From positions 1 to 64,000 of the forward strand of contig NZ_MQMG01000013.1 in NCBI RefSeq assembly GCF_001908025.1: a DNA stretch of 64,000 nt. Direction: 5' to 3'. A model generated the notes under the pieces. That model worked only from the letters and a program-made list of their open reading frames with translations. It was not told the DNA's origin and ran no database searches. A program made the translations under genes and the position numbers. Of the stretch, positions 32,666-41,686 are shown piece by piece. Position 1 is the stretch's first letter, and every line of letters starts with the position of its first letter. This stretch comes from Geobacillus proteiniphilus. Lineage in GTDB: Bacteria; Bacillota; Bacilli; Bacillales; Anoxybacillaceae.

Positions 32666-34645
32666 TTATGACGAAGGCCCATTGCAGGCCGTGCGGTTGT
32701 ACGCCTCAAGCCATTGCTGCAACTTTTCCGCCTCGAGCGAGCGACTGAAGTAAAACCCTTGCGCATAGTCGCAATGCATTTGCGAAAGAAGCGCCACCTG
32801 CGATTCGGTCTCCACTCCTTCGGCGAGCACTTCGATATCCAGGCTTTTTGCTAAATGAATGATCGTATCAACGATCGTTGCATCTTTCGAATTTTCCGCA
32901 ATGCCTTGAATAAAACTGCGATCGATTTTCAATAGCGACACTGGCAAATTGCGGATGTATGCGAGCGAGGAAAAGCCGGTGCCGAAATCGTCGATCGCCG
33001 CCTGCACGCCGAGCCGCTGAAGCTCGGTTAAAATGTGCCGCCCTGTTTCGATGTTTTCCATCAGTCCACTTTCGGTCACTTCCAAAATGAGCTGATCAGG
33101 CGAAAGCCCCGTCTCCCGCAAAATGCGCTTCACATGCTCGATGAGCTCCGGACGATTGAGCAAAAACGGCGACAAGTTGACTGCGAGCTTGAGGCCTGGA
33201 AATTTTCTTTTCCACTCTTTCACTTGGCGGCACGCCTGTTCCAACACCCATAACGTAATTTCAAAAATAAACCCGCTTTCCTCCGCCAACGGAATGAAAT
33301 CAAGCGGCGGAATCTCACCGAGCGACGGATGACGCCAGCGCAAAAGCGCCTCAATCCCCATCGCCTTTCCTTTAGCAAGTTGCACTTTCGGCTGGTAGCA
33401 TAAATACAACTGCCCGCGCATAATGGCAAACGGCAAATCTTGCTCGATCACCGCGTGCCGATGCTCGGTCGGCCGGTAAAAGGCATAGCCGTTCCGCCCC
33501 CGCTCTTTCACTTCGTACAACGCTTGATCGGCATATTTCATCACTTGCTCGATCCGATCGCTGTCTTTCGGGAAAAAAGCGATGCCGATCGACAATGTTG
33601 ACTGGATCAGCTGTTTTTCATAATAAAACGGCTCGTGAAACGAACTGACAAGCTGTTCCGCCAAGGCAGTCATCTCTGTTTTCGTTATGTTCGGCAGCAA
33701 CAGAACGAACTCATCGCCGCCGATGCGAGCGAAAAAATCGCCTTGGCGCAACACTCGCTCGACGCGCTTGACCGCCTCGCGCAAAAAGTAATCGCCGGCT
33801 TGATGGGAAAAATGATCGTTGATCCATTTGAATTTGTCAAAATCTAAATAACAAAGAGCAAACGGCGTCTGGCTGGCGATCAGCTCATGAATGTGCCGCT
33901 CGAAATAGCTGCGGTTGGCGATGCCCGTGAGCGAATCGAAATAGGCAAGTTGGCGCAGCTTTTCTTCGTACCGCTTCCGCTCGCTGATGTTTTTCACTGT
34001 CACAATGACGCAATCGAGCGTCCCCGCCTCATCGATGATCGCCTTCCCTTGCGCCTCCATCCAAACCCATTCGCCTTTCTCGCCTTGCTTGCGAAATTCG
34101 GCGGATTGCGTCTCGTATGTATCGTACAGCTCAGCCAATTTTTGTGCCACGACCGGGGCGTCATCAGGGTGGACAAACGTCAGCACCTCTTCGTATGACA
34201 CTGGAAGACGCTTGTTTGTTTTTTGCTTCCATGACGGCGGAATGTATGACAATTCACGATTGGGAGAAAAAATCAACACGTAATCGTTCGAATGCTCAAC
34301 AATCAGCTGCAGACGCCGTTCCGCTTCGGCAAGCCGCGCTTGCAGGCCGCTCTCCTCCGCTTGGCGGCGAAGGACGCATAAGACGGCGGCCGTCTGTCCG
34401 TTTTCACCGATGATCGGCGACACGCCCGCAACCAATAAGCCGTCAAGCAACTCCCAGCGAAAGGCAGCCGGGCGCTGTTTCACCCGTTCAACCAACGCCC
34501 GTCCTTCGACGGACAGCGTCCTCTGTTCTTCTTCACTCAGCGCCAAGCCGACAAAAGCCGGATTGTTGTAAATGATCACGCCTTGCAAATTCAAGATGAC
34601 CACTGCTTCTGTGAAGTGATGGAAAAAGGCCGTATATTTGTCCAT
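32666..34645 (-). CDS. PAS-PAS-GGDEF-EAL c-di-GMP signalling protein
   Basis: 659 residues, cytoplasmic, no membrane helix. PAS-like domains at about 1-90 and 105-225 (second ends VTVKNISERKRYEEKL). GGDEF (about 235-390) has intact ARIGGDEFVLLLP with an RQGD inhibitory site five residues before it. EAL (about 405-650) has IEALLRWRHP, AVNLSPFLL, LEVTESGLME, IDDFGTGFSSLAYI, KIDRSFIQ and AEGVET, so the catalytic glutamates and Asp pair are present. Both synthesis and hydrolysis of c-di-GMP are possible; which dominates cannot be told. It is the only intact full dual-domain protein in this signalling-rich region. Confidence 0.92.
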   Translation of the reverse strand: MDKYTAFFHHFTEAVVILNLQGVIIYNNPAFVGLALSEEEQRTLSVEGRALVERVKQRPAAFRWELLDGLLVAGVSPIIGENGQTAAVLCVLRRQAEESGLQARLAEAERRLQLIVEHSNDYVLIFSPNRELSYIPPSWKQKTNKRLPVSYEEVLTFVHPDDAPVVAQKLAELYDTYETQSAEFRKQGEKGEWVWMEAQGKAIIDEAGTLDCVIVTVKNISERKRYEEKLRQLAYFDSLTGIANRSYFERHIHELIASQTPFALCYLDFDKFKWINDHFSHQAGDYFLREAVKRVERVLRQGDFFARIGGDEFVLLLPNITKTEMTALAEQLVSSFHEPFYYEKQLIQSTLSIGIAFFPKDSDRIEQVMKYADQALYEVKERGRNGYAFYRPTEHRHAVIEQDLPFAIMRGQLYLCYQPKVQLAKGKAMGIEALLRWRHPSLGEIPPLDFIPLAEESGFIFEITLWVLEQACRQVKEWKRKFPGLKLAVNLSPFLLNRPELIEHVKRILRETGLSPDQLILEVTESGLMENIETGRHILTELQRLGVQAAIDDFGTGFSSLAYIRNLPVSLLKIDRSFIQGIAENSKDATIVDTIIHLAKSLDIEVLAEGVETESQVALLSQMHCDYAQGFYFSRSLEAEKLQQWLEAYNRTACNGPSS

Positions 34646-34764
34646 GCGATCGTTACCTCGCCGTTCATCATATAAAATAACCCATTGCTCTCACTTCCAT
34701 TTTTGCGAAAACATCGGCAAAAATCAACAAATTTCGCAAATATTTTTCCAAAAACATGAAACGG

Positions 34765-34802
34765 CCCGCCAACAACCGGTCACCCGGTTTGCCGCTGGCG
34801 GG
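34765..34802 (-). terminator. Terminator of the siderophore uptake operon
   Basis: CCCGCCA and TGGCGGG enclose a second inverted repeat (AACCGG, TCAC, CCGGTT), overlapping the stop codon of the FhuF-like gene; leftward it ends in CCGTTTC. The T run is weak. Confidence 0.55.
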
Positions 34803-35523
34803 CGCGAATGGGACACGTTTGGCAGCACGTCCCTCCTTTTGTGTGCACGTACAGGCAGCACGTCGTCCGCTGCATGCCGCTTGCTCCTTTAAAAAAGCGG
34901 CGAAGCGGGTTGTCTTTTTGTCCAAACAGGCGGCCGTCGGCTTCATAAACAAGGAAGTGGAAATCGTCGCGAAGCCGGTCAGCGATCGAGGCAAGCAACT
35001 CGTCCTCAAGCCATCGGTCATATACCCAATACACATAAATCGCAATGTTTTCCCATAAGATAAGCGGCGACACACGAGTCAGGCGACGCAGCTTGGCGAC
35101 CAGCGGAGCAAACAAGCCAGCAAACACATCGCGCACGACTTGTTCTCGCCAACGACTGCGTTCTCCACGGCACGCCTCCGCTTCCGGCGGCTCAAAGCGA
35201 AACCGCGGCATCCACATCTCCCCTTCGCCGTCCGTGTCAAGCCAAATTCGCCCAGGATCGAGCACAAGCCGCTTGTTCCATACCGACATGGCGTATAGCG
35301 TCATCGGTGCCAAAAAGCTTAATCGTTTGACGAGCATCGACGCCGAGACAGCATCGTTCGCCGCCCCCATTTCAGCGCGCACATGCGCGACATACTTAAC
35401 GAGCTGGTCGTCATTATTAAGCAACTGGGCAAACAACATCGATGATGTGGCGCCATCAGCCGCCCCGCTTGAAAAACGGTACGTTTCCAACGCTTTCATT
35501 TCGTCTTCACGCAGTCTCATCAT
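34780..35523 (-). CDS. FhuF-like ferric-siderophore reductase ([2Fe-2S])
   Basis: 247 residues, start at 35523 overlapping the ATPase stop by 4 nt. The C-terminus has [20 protein letters not shown]: the Cys-Cys...Cys-x-x-Cys set that binds the [2Fe-2S] centre in FhuF-type reductases. The body ([35 protein letters not shown]) fits the IucA/FhuF-like fold. It would release iron from the imported siderophore in the cytosol. It is the last gene of the uptake operon. Confidence 0.85.
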   Translation of the reverse strand: MMRLREDEMKALETYRFSSGAADGATSSMLFAQLLNNDDQLVKYVAHVRAEMGAANDAVSASMLVKRLSFLAPMTLYAMSVWNKRLVLDPGRIWLDTDGEGEMWMPRFRFEPPEAEACRGERSRWREQVVRDVFAGLFAPLVAKLRRLTRVSPLILWENIAIYVYWVYDRWLEDELLASIADRLRDDFHFLVYEADGRLFGQKDNPLRRFFKGASGMQRTTCCLYVHTKGGTCCQTCPIRARQRQTG

Positions 35524-36332
35524 GATACGCCTTCTTTCTGTAAAATGCGCCTCCCTTTCCCATACGGGATGCAAAGCGGGGTGCCAAAGATCGGATCGTA
35601 CGTGATTTGGCAATCCATCTGAAACACGTCTTTCACGAGCTGGCGGGAAATGACGTCTTCCGGCTTCCCTTCGGCATACACCGTTTTATTGCGAATGACG
35701 ACGAGATGGTGGGCGTAGCGGCACGCTAAATTCAAATCGTGAAGCACCATGACGATCGTCCGTTGTTCCTTTTCATTCAGCTCAAACAATAAATCTAAAA
35801 TGTCGATTTGATGCGCGAGATCCAAATACGTCGTCGGCTCGTCAAGCAAAATGATGTCTGTTTCTTGCGCTAATGTCATGGCGATCCATGCGCGTTGGCG
35901 CTGTCCGCCGGAAAGCGAATCGACCGGCCGCTCGGCCAGCTCTGTAAGCCTGGTTGCCGCCAAAGCGCGCTCGACCGCCCGCTCATCTTCGTCACTCCAT
36001 TGCTTGAACCACGTTTGATACGGGTAGCGCCCTTGCTTCACAAGTTGCAACACGGTCAGTCCTTCCGGAGCCATAGGCGATTGCGGCAAAATGGCGAGCC
36101 GGCGGGCGATTTCTTTTGTCGGCTGTTTGGCGATTTCTTTTCCATCCAGCAGCACAGCGCCGCTTGTTGGTTTTAGCAGCCGGGCCAAGGCGCGCAGCAA
36201 CGTCGACTTGCCGCAGCCGTTCGCGCCGATGAACACCGTTATTTTTCCTTTTGGAATCGTCAAGTCTAAACGGTCAATAATGGTCGTCTCGCCGTATGAT
36301 AGTGTCAACTCCTTCGCTTGCAGTGCGGACAC
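35520..36332 (-). CDS. Ferric siderophore ABC transporter ATPase (FecE/YusV type)
   Basis: 270 residues. GTG at 36332 follows AAAGGAGGGGG. Walker [11 protein letters not shown]-loop [10 protein letters not shown], signature LSGGQRQR, Walker [13 protein letters not shown] and H-loop VLHDLNLA are intact. It powers the FecCD-type permease pair encoded 16 nt upstream. In B. subtilis the related YusV ATPase is encoded apart from its permeases; here it is in the operon. Confidence 0.93.
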   Translation of the reverse strand: MSALQAKELTLSYGETTIIDRLDLTIPKGKITVFIGANGCGKSTLLRALARLLKPTSGAVLLDGKEIAKQPTKEIARRLAILPQSPMAPEGLTVLQLVKQGRYPYQTWFKQWSDEDERAVERALAATRLTELAERPVDSLSGGQRQRAWIAMTLAQETDIILLDEPTTYLDLAHQIDILDLLFELNEKEQRTIVMVLHDLNLACRYAHHLVVIRNKTVYAEGKPEDVISRQLVKDVFQMDCQITYDPIFGTPLCIPYGKGRRILQKEGVS

Positions 36333-36348
36333 GCGAACCCCCTCCTTT

Positions 36349-37401
36349 TTATGCTTTCCGATTCTGGTACAACAAATAAATAAAATATGGCGCTCCAATC
36401 GCGGCGGTAAACACCCCAGCCGGAATTTCCGTCGGCGCAAGCAGCAGCCGCCCAGCCAAATCCGCCCCCATGACGAACACACCGCCTAACAGCGCAGCGG
36501 TCGGAAGAAGAGCGCCAAACGCCGAACCGACAAGGCGGCGCGCCATATGCGGCGCCATCAGCCCGACAAAGCCGATGCCGCCGGCGAAAGCGACCGCGCT
36601 GCCGGTGAGCGCGGTGCTAAGCAAAACAAGTCCTAGCCGTTGCCGTTCGACCGCGCCGCCAAGCCCAATCGCCAGCTCATCGCCCAGCTCCTGCACATTG
36701 ACATGCCGCGCGGCCAATATCGCCACAAGGAGCAGTCCGATGACCCATGGCGCCATGAGCGAAACGTGCTGCCAAGAAGCACCATACACACTGCCCGTAA
36801 TCCACACGTTTGCCTGGCTCGCCCGATAGATGGGTCCTGTGATCATCAACAGTGTCGTCAACGCCTGCATGAGCGCAGAAACGCCGATGCCGACAAGCAC
36901 GAGCCGAAGCGGGGCGAGGCCGTTTTTCCACGCCAGCATATATACGAGCCAAGCAGCGGCCGTAGCGCCGAGAAAGGCGGCAAGCGGCAGCCAGTGGATG
37001 CTGACGGTCAAAGAGTTGTTTTCATCGCTAAACAGCGCCAAAAAGCCAACGACCGCGGCCGCCGCTCCGCCAGTGATGCCGAGCACATCCGGCGAAGCGA
37101 GCGGATTGCGCACCATTCCTTGCAAAACCGCGCCGGCGACAGCCAGCGCCATCCCCGCCATCCAGGCAACCAACACGCGCGGCAGGCGGAACGTCACAAT
37201 CACCGTCTGATGAATTTCCTCTCCGTATCCGAACAGCGCGGCAGCGGCCTCAAGCGGGGACATGCGCATTTCGCCGCTGCCAATGCTGATAAGGAAAAGT
37301 AAGACGGCCGCTGCTATGAGCGCGGCGAGCACCGCAACAGCTTTTTTGTCATAGAAAAACGAGATGTGTTTTCCCATTCGGACCGTGATGTATTTTTTCA
37401 T
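36349..37401 (-). CDS. Siderophore ABC permease 2 (FecCD family)
   Basis: 350 residues with about 9-10 membrane helices. Family motifs are [39 protein letters not shown] and [16 protein letters not shown], the latter contacting the ATPase. The start at 37401 overlaps permease 1 by 4 nt. It resembles B. subtilis YfhA, part of the schizokinen/arthrobactin importer; the actual siderophore is inferred only by resemblance. Confidence 0.9.
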   Translation of the reverse strand: MKKYITVRMGKHISFFYDKKAVAVLAALIAAAVLLFLISIGSGEMRMSPLEAAAALFGYGEEIHQTVIVTFRLPRVLVAWMAGMALAVAGAVLQGMVRNPLASPDVLGITGGAAAAVVGFLALFSDENNSLTVSIHWLPLAAFLGATAAAWLVYMLAWKNGLAPLRLVLVGIGVSALMQALTTLLMITGPIYRASQANVWITGSVYGASWQHVSLMAPWVIGLLLVAILAARHVNVQELGDELAIGLGGAVERQRLGLVLLSTALTGSAVAFAGGIGFVGLMAPHMARRLVGSAFGALLPTAALLGGVFVMGADLAGRLLLAPTEIPAGVFTAAIGAPYFIYLLYQNRKA

Positions 37402-38399
37402 TTTGCGGCGATCCCCCTGCGGGCAATGTAGATGAAAAATGGAACGCCGAGCAAGGCGGTGACGATGCCGACCGGCACTTCGCGCGGCATCAGAACGTAG
37501 CGCGCCCCAATATCGGCCATAAGAAGCAAAATCCCGCCGAGCAAGGCGCAATACGGGAGCAGCCAGCGGTGGTCGACGCCGGCCAGCGCCCGCGCCATAT
37601 GCGGCACCATCATGCCGATAAAGCCGATCGGACCGGCGACAGCCACCGACCCGCCAGCCAACAATACGACTAAAATCGCAACGGCGGCCTTGATCACATT
37701 CGTCCGTTGCCCGAGCGCTTTCGCCACATCATCCCCCATTACTAAGATGTTGACATGGCGCGCCAGCAGCATGGCCCCAGCCCAGGCGGCCGCCAAATAC
37801 GGAAAAACGGCCGCCAACAACTCGAGCTTCCGGCCGGCGACCGACCCGGCCAGCCAAAAGAGCACTTCTTCAAGCGCTTTTTCATTCATCGCCAGCATTC
37901 CTTGCGTCAGCGAGGCAAATAAAGCCGCGACCGCCGTGCCGGCGAGCGTCATTTTGAGCGGCGTCAGCCCGTCCTTCCCCGCGGCGCTGATCACAAACAC
38001 GATCAACGCCGCCATCGCCGCCCCCATAAATGCGACCCAAGACAACATTTGCAATGAAGAAATGGAAAAAAAGGTGACCATCACAACAATGAAAAAACCG
38101 GCCCCGGCATTAATACCGAAAATGCCTGGCGAAGCGAGCGGGTTTCGCGTCAGCGCTTGCATGAGCGCTCCGGCCATCGCCAAGCTGGCGCCAACTGCAG
38201 CCGCAATCAACGCTCGCGGCAGCCGAACCGTCGCCACGACTAAATGAGCATTCGATCCATTATTGTCGATAAGAGCCGCCACCGCCTGCCGCCAACTCGT
38301 GTCGGTATATCCGCAAACGATGCTCATCCACATGGCGGCAAGCAGCACAATCAGCAAACCGATGAGGCCAACCATTTTTTGACGGTTTGTCGCCAGCAT
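37398..38399 (-). CDS. Siderophore ABC permease 1 (FecCD family)
   Basis: 333 residues with FecCD signatures VVATVRLPRALIAAAVGASL, ALTRNPLASPGIFGINAGAG and GFIGMMVPHMARALAG. It is the first gene of the leftward operon permease 1, permease 2, ATPase, reductase. It resembles B. subtilis YfiZ. The divergent binding-protein gene shares the 200-nt control region, which contains Fur-like boxes. Confidence 0.9.
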   Translation of the reverse strand: MLATNRQKMVGLIGLLIVLLAAMWMSIVCGYTDTSWRQAVAALIDNNGSNAHLVVATVRLPRALIAAAVGASLAMAGALMQALTRNPLASPGIFGINAGAGFFIVVMVTFFSISSLQMLSWVAFMGAAMAALIVFVISAAGKDGLTPLKMTLAGTAVAALFASLTQGMLAMNEKALEEVLFWLAGSVAGRKLELLAAVFPYLAAAWAGAMLLARHVNILVMGDDVAKALGQRTNVIKAAVAILVVLLAGGSVAVAGPIGFIGMMVPHMARALAGVDHRWLLPYCALLGGILLLMADIGARYVLMPREVPVGIVTALLGVPFFIYIARRGIAAK

Positions 38400-38449
38400 C
38401 TCTGAGATCTCCCTTGCTTCATTTTCTATATCTCTATCGTCAAGTCTAT

Positions 38450-38472
38450 TTGATAATGACTCTCATCGTCAA
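38450..38472. promoter_or_regulatory. Fur box upstream of the permease operon
   Basis: TTGATAATGACTCTCATCGT fits the palindromic Fur consensus (TGATAATnATTATCA) with a few mismatches. It lies 51 nt before the permease 1 start, placed to repress the leftward operon when iron is plentiful. Confidence 0.65.
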
Positions 38473-38522
38473 TGTTTTTTTCTCATTTTCTTATGATTTT
38501 TTTATCATTTTTTCATTTATAG

Positions 38523-38552
38523 TTGACAATGATTCTCAATTTTATTTATTAT
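38523..38552 (+). promoter_or_regulatory. Promoter of the binding-protein gene with overlapping Fur box
   Basis: TTGACA (38523-38528), 18 nt and TATTAT (38547-38552). TTGACAATGATTCTCAATT overlaps the -35 and fits the Fur consensus well. A third half-matching site, TGAAATTCATTATCA, lies at about 38563-38577 before the RBS. Confidence 0.72.
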
Positions 38553-38599
38553 ATCAACGTAAATGAAATTCATTATCAAATTCAAAGGGGGATTAGCTA

Positions 38600-39574
38600 A
38601 TGAAATCAAGGCATCTCACCCTTCTTTCCGCCTTCATCCTTTCCCTCCTGCTTCTTGCCGGCTGCGGCGGAAAGCAGGAAGAAAAAACATCCAAACCAGC
38701 GGAAAACAATGGGGCGAAAGCGGAAGCGAGCTACACGGTCGAACACGCCATGGACACGGCCGAAATCAAAGGAACGCCAAAACGAGTCGTCATTTTGACG
38801 AACGAAGGAACCGAGGCGCTCCTCGCGTTAGGCGTAAAACCAGTCGGCGCCGTCAAATCGTGGACGGGCGATCCGTGGTACGACCATATTAAAGATAAAA
38901 TGGAAGGCGTCAAAGAACTCGGTTTGGAGTCAGAGCCGAACGTCGAAGCGATCGCTGCCTTGAAACCGGACTTAATCATCGGCAATAAAATGCGCCATGA
39001 AAAAATTTATGAACAGTTGAACCAAATCGCCCCGACCGTGTTCTCAGAAACGCTGCGCGGCAACTGGAAAGACAACTTTATGCTGTATGCGAAAGCCGTG
39101 AACCAAGAGGAAAAAGGGAAACAAATCATTGCTGAATATGACAAACGCATTGAAGACTTAAAAGCAAAACTCGGCGACAAGCTGAAGATGAAAGTATCGA
39201 TCGTCCGCTTTATGGCCGGCGACGTGCGCATTTACCATAAAGACTCGTTCTCCGGCGTCATTTTGGATCAACTTGGCTTCGCCCGCCCGGAATCGCAAAA
39301 CGTAAACGACTTTGCGGAAACCGGCGTGACGAGAGAACGCATTCCAGCAATGGATGGCGACATCCTGTTCTACTTTACATATGAGACGGGGGACGGCAAA
39401 GCGAGCGAACTTGAAAAAGAATGGATCAACGACCCGCTCTTTAAAAACTTAAATGTCGCTAAACAAGGAAAAGTATACAAAGTGAGCGACACGATTTGGA
39501 ACACGGCTGGCGGTGTGCTCGCGGCTCATTTGATGTTGGATGATATTGAGAAATATTTCTTGCAAAAACAGTGA
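38600..39574 (+). CDS. Ferric siderophore-binding lipoprotein (YfiY-like)
   Basis: 324 residues with a lipoprotein signal peptide: LLLLAGCGG places the lipidated Cys at residue 22. The Periplasmic_binding_2 fold follows (PKRVVILTNEGTEALLALGV, IAALKPDLIIGN, VYKVSDTIWNTAGG). Anchored outside the membrane, it delivers the ferric siderophore to the divergent FecCD permeases. The closest recollected relative is B. subtilis YfiY (schizokinen, arthrobactin). RBS AAAGGGGGATTAGCTA. Confidence 0.92.
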   Translation: MKSRHLTLLSAFILSLLLLAGCGGKQEEKTSKPAENNGAKAEASYTVEHAMDTAEIKGTPKRVVILTNEGTEALLALGVKPVGAVKSWTGDPWYDHIKDKMEGVKELGLESEPNVEAIAALKPDLIIGNKMRHEKIYEQLNQIAPTVFSETLRGNWKDNFMLYAKAVNQEEKGKQIIAEYDKRIEDLKAKLGDKLKMKVSIVRFMAGDVRIYHKDSFSGVILDQLGFARPESQNVNDFAETGVTRERIPAMDGDILFYFTYETGDGKASELEKEWINDPLFKNLNVAKQGKVYKVSDTIWNTAGGVLAAHLMLDDIEKYFLQKQ

Positions 39575-39585
39575 AGCTTTCAGCA

Positions 39586-39635
39586 AGGGCTGTATGGAGG
39601 GGTGCGTATCCGCCTTCCGCACAGCCCTCTTTTTC
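39586..39635 (+). terminator. Terminator of the binding-protein gene
   Basis: AGGGCTGT and ACAGCCCT pair around a 27-nt inner segment, followed by CTTTTT, 12 nt after the stop codon. Confidence 0.75.
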
Positions 39636-39839
39636 CATGTGCCATGCACTCATTACTCCTCTGCCCGGCAAAGACATAAAGTTGGGAGTTTACTATGACG
39701 GAATGATCACAATTTGCCTTAAGACGGAAAAGATCCATGGGCAACGTTTTGCCCTCCACCCGGGCATGAAAATCCCCTTTTTCTTCCCATAATGAAGAGT
39801 AGGCGCAAACAGCTCAATAGGACGTTATACTTAATGGTG

Positions 39840-40002
39840 GCTTGGACCCTGTACAGAAAAGCGTTCGAATCCACTGGGTGCACCACCCATTGTCCGCCCT
39901 TTCCCGATGCGGAGGAAAGGTGACGACGAACGGAAAACTGCCGCATGTCTCCCGTGGATTCGCTGTTTGCGCACTCGATCATCGAAAAGGAGGATTTTCA
40001 TC
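39840..40002 (+). other. Non-coding left end of the IS110-family element (possible bridge RNA)
   Basis: About 160 nt upstream of the IS110 transposase without a gene. In IS110 elements this side can encode a structured bridge RNA that pairs with target and donor DNA. No loop assignment could be made by eye and the exact left end is not fixed, because IS110 elements lack terminal inverted repeats. The 39640-39839 stretch before it shows nothing recognisable. Confidence 0.35.
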
Positions 40003-40935
40003 ATGGATGTCATCTATCCTCGCTGCGCAGGATTGGATGTTCATGCCGAAACCATCGTCGCCTGCGCACTATGGGAAGAAGATGGACACATTCAAAAGGA
40101 CATTCAAACCTTCTCCACGTTCTCGAAGGGACTTGGCGACCTGCTGGAGTGGCTCGAAGAACATGGCGTCACCCGTGTCGCCATGGAATCCACCGGCGTG
40201 TATTGGAAACCGGTCTTCGCCTTCCTCGAGGGCTATGTCGACTTGACACTGGCCAATCCGCAACGGATCAAAAATGTCCCGGGAAGAAAAACCGATGTCT
40301 CTGACGCCGAGTGGATCGCTAAGCTGCTCCGCCATGAACTCGTTGAAAAAAGTTTCGTCCCCCCAGCGGATATTCGCGAATTGCGGGATTTTACCCGCCT
40401 CCGCAAAAAGTGGGTCGGACAGCTGACTTCGGAGAAAAACCGGATTCAAAAAGTGCTCGAGTCTTCCAATGTCAAAATCGGCTCGGTCCTCTCCGATCTC
40501 TTCGGCGTTTCTGGAAAAGACATCCTTGCCCGGCTGCTTGAGAAGGGATACGTGGACAAGGACGAGTTGGATCAATGCCTGCGCGGAAGGCTCAAAAAGA
40601 AAAAGCAAGCGGTGTACGATTCGCTGCTCGGCACCTTGACCGAACACGAGCTCCGTCTCCTTCGCCTCTTGTGGAAACACGTTGAGGAATTGGAGCAGTT
40701 CATCGAAGAAGTCGACCAGCACATCGACCGCCTGCTCGAGCCGTATCGCGAGGAAGTCGAATTGCTGATGACCATGCCCGGAGTGAAAAAACAAACCGCC
40801 GCCGTCATCATAGCCGAGATGGGAACCGACATGAGCGTCTTTGAAACGCCGGAACGGGCGGCCTCATGGACCGGATTGTCCCCCGGCAACCATGAAAGCG
40901 CCGGAAAGCGAAAGAGCACGCGCACGACAAAATGT
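40003..40935 (+). pseudogene. IS110-family transposase, 3' end lost
   Basis: The start at 40003 follows AAGGAGGATTTTCATC. The N-terminal RuvC-like DEDD domain has Asp in CAGLDVHAETIVA, Glu in VAMESTGVYW and two Asp in GRKTDVSDAEW. The C-terminal IS116/IS110/IS902 domain starts (LMTMPGVKKQTAAVIIAEMG, AASWTGLSPGNHESAGK) but right after KSTRTTK it turns into unrelated sequence. About the last 60-80 residues are therefore missing and the transposase is probably inactive. The break coincides with the start of an IS630-like scrap. Confidence 0.85.
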
Positions 40936-41044
40936 TGCCCTGCGCCAACGCGTCATGGCTGTTCGCTTGGTCATGGAAGGATATCTTGGAAAAGACGTCG
41001 CTGCCATGCTCCATCTATGTCGCCAAGGTGTGTTTATTTTGTAA
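40925..41044 (+). pseudogene. Scrap of an IS630-type transposase (HTH N-terminus)
   Basis: In another frame across the IS110 break: RQNVALRQRVMAVRLVMEGY, then LGKDVAAMLHLCRQGV, then a stop. This is a helix-turn-helix typical of the N-terminus of IS630-type transposases. It has no start of its own and only about 35 codons. The junction lies at CGACAAAATG, shared by both sequences. Confidence 0.5.
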
Positions 41045-41182
41045 TTTGAAAAAGGATTCTAAAATAATGTGCTAATTTACACCAATCACTCATATTCTTT
41101 TACCCAATTCTTCTTTCAATTCAATAGGCCGTTCACCGCAAATGTTAAAAGACTAGTACTCCAGAGAATGACAGACATAGGC

Positions 41183-41686
41183 TCAAAACTTTATACTTAA
41201 CCGGCGCAACATGTCAAATGTATCGACATAGGGCACATTGAATGCATGGCAAACATTAGGAATAAAAATTCTGCTTTTAGAATTAGGATGAAATTGTTCA
41301 TGTGTTACTACAATAAAATTGTATGTCTTTGCAAACGCTATTAACCAACTATCTGCTGCACTAGCAAACTCTCTTTTTGCCGCCTCAAAATATTGCCCCT
41401 GCTGAACAGCCCAAGTAATAATTTCCTGATATGTTCTAAGAACTTCAATTTTATCGGTTGACTCGAACCATCGGGCAAAATAATGGTTGGCCCACTCACT
41501 TAATTCATCATTTTTATGAAAGCTATTAATTTCCTGTTTAACACGGTCAATGCTTATGATGTTGCCGTTTTCGGCATGTTGAAGCAGGGCATCCCAAAAG
41601 GAAGGAGCGATATCAAAAGAATAATACCTTTTATAGGCTTCAATAAAAATGTTCGTATCCATTACAAATTTATGGCTAGAACTCAT
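41183..41686 (-). CDS. PIN-domain protein, DUF4411 family (probable toxin)
   Basis: 167 residues. The PIN fold begins FVMDTNIFIEAY (first acidic residue) and has further acidic residues in ASAADSWLIAFA and VVTHE, fitting a Mg-dependent RNase site. DUF4411 proteins are commonly encoded next to an ImmA/IrrE-type protease with HTH, as here: the start overlaps the upstream gene by 4 nt. A toxin-antitoxin or phage-response role is inferred from this pairing. Confidence 0.82.
   Translation of the reverse strand: MSSSHKFVMDTNIFIEAYKRYYSFDIAPSFWDALLQHAENGNIISIDRVKQEINSFHKNDELSEWANHYFARWFESTDKIEVLRTYQEIITWAVQQGQYFEAAKREFASAADSWLIAFAKTYNFIVVTHEQFHPNSKSRIFIPNVCHAFNVPYVDTFDMLRRLSIKF

Noticed and set aside
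34668-35075. A 135-codon leftward ORF over the FhuF-like gene
   Set aside because: Shadow frame; the overlapping frame has the FhuF cysteine motif, RBS and operon overlap.
39571-39839. A 73-codon rightward ORF and intergenic stretch
   Set aside because: Overlaps the terminator of the binding-protein gene, no RBS, no recognisable family.
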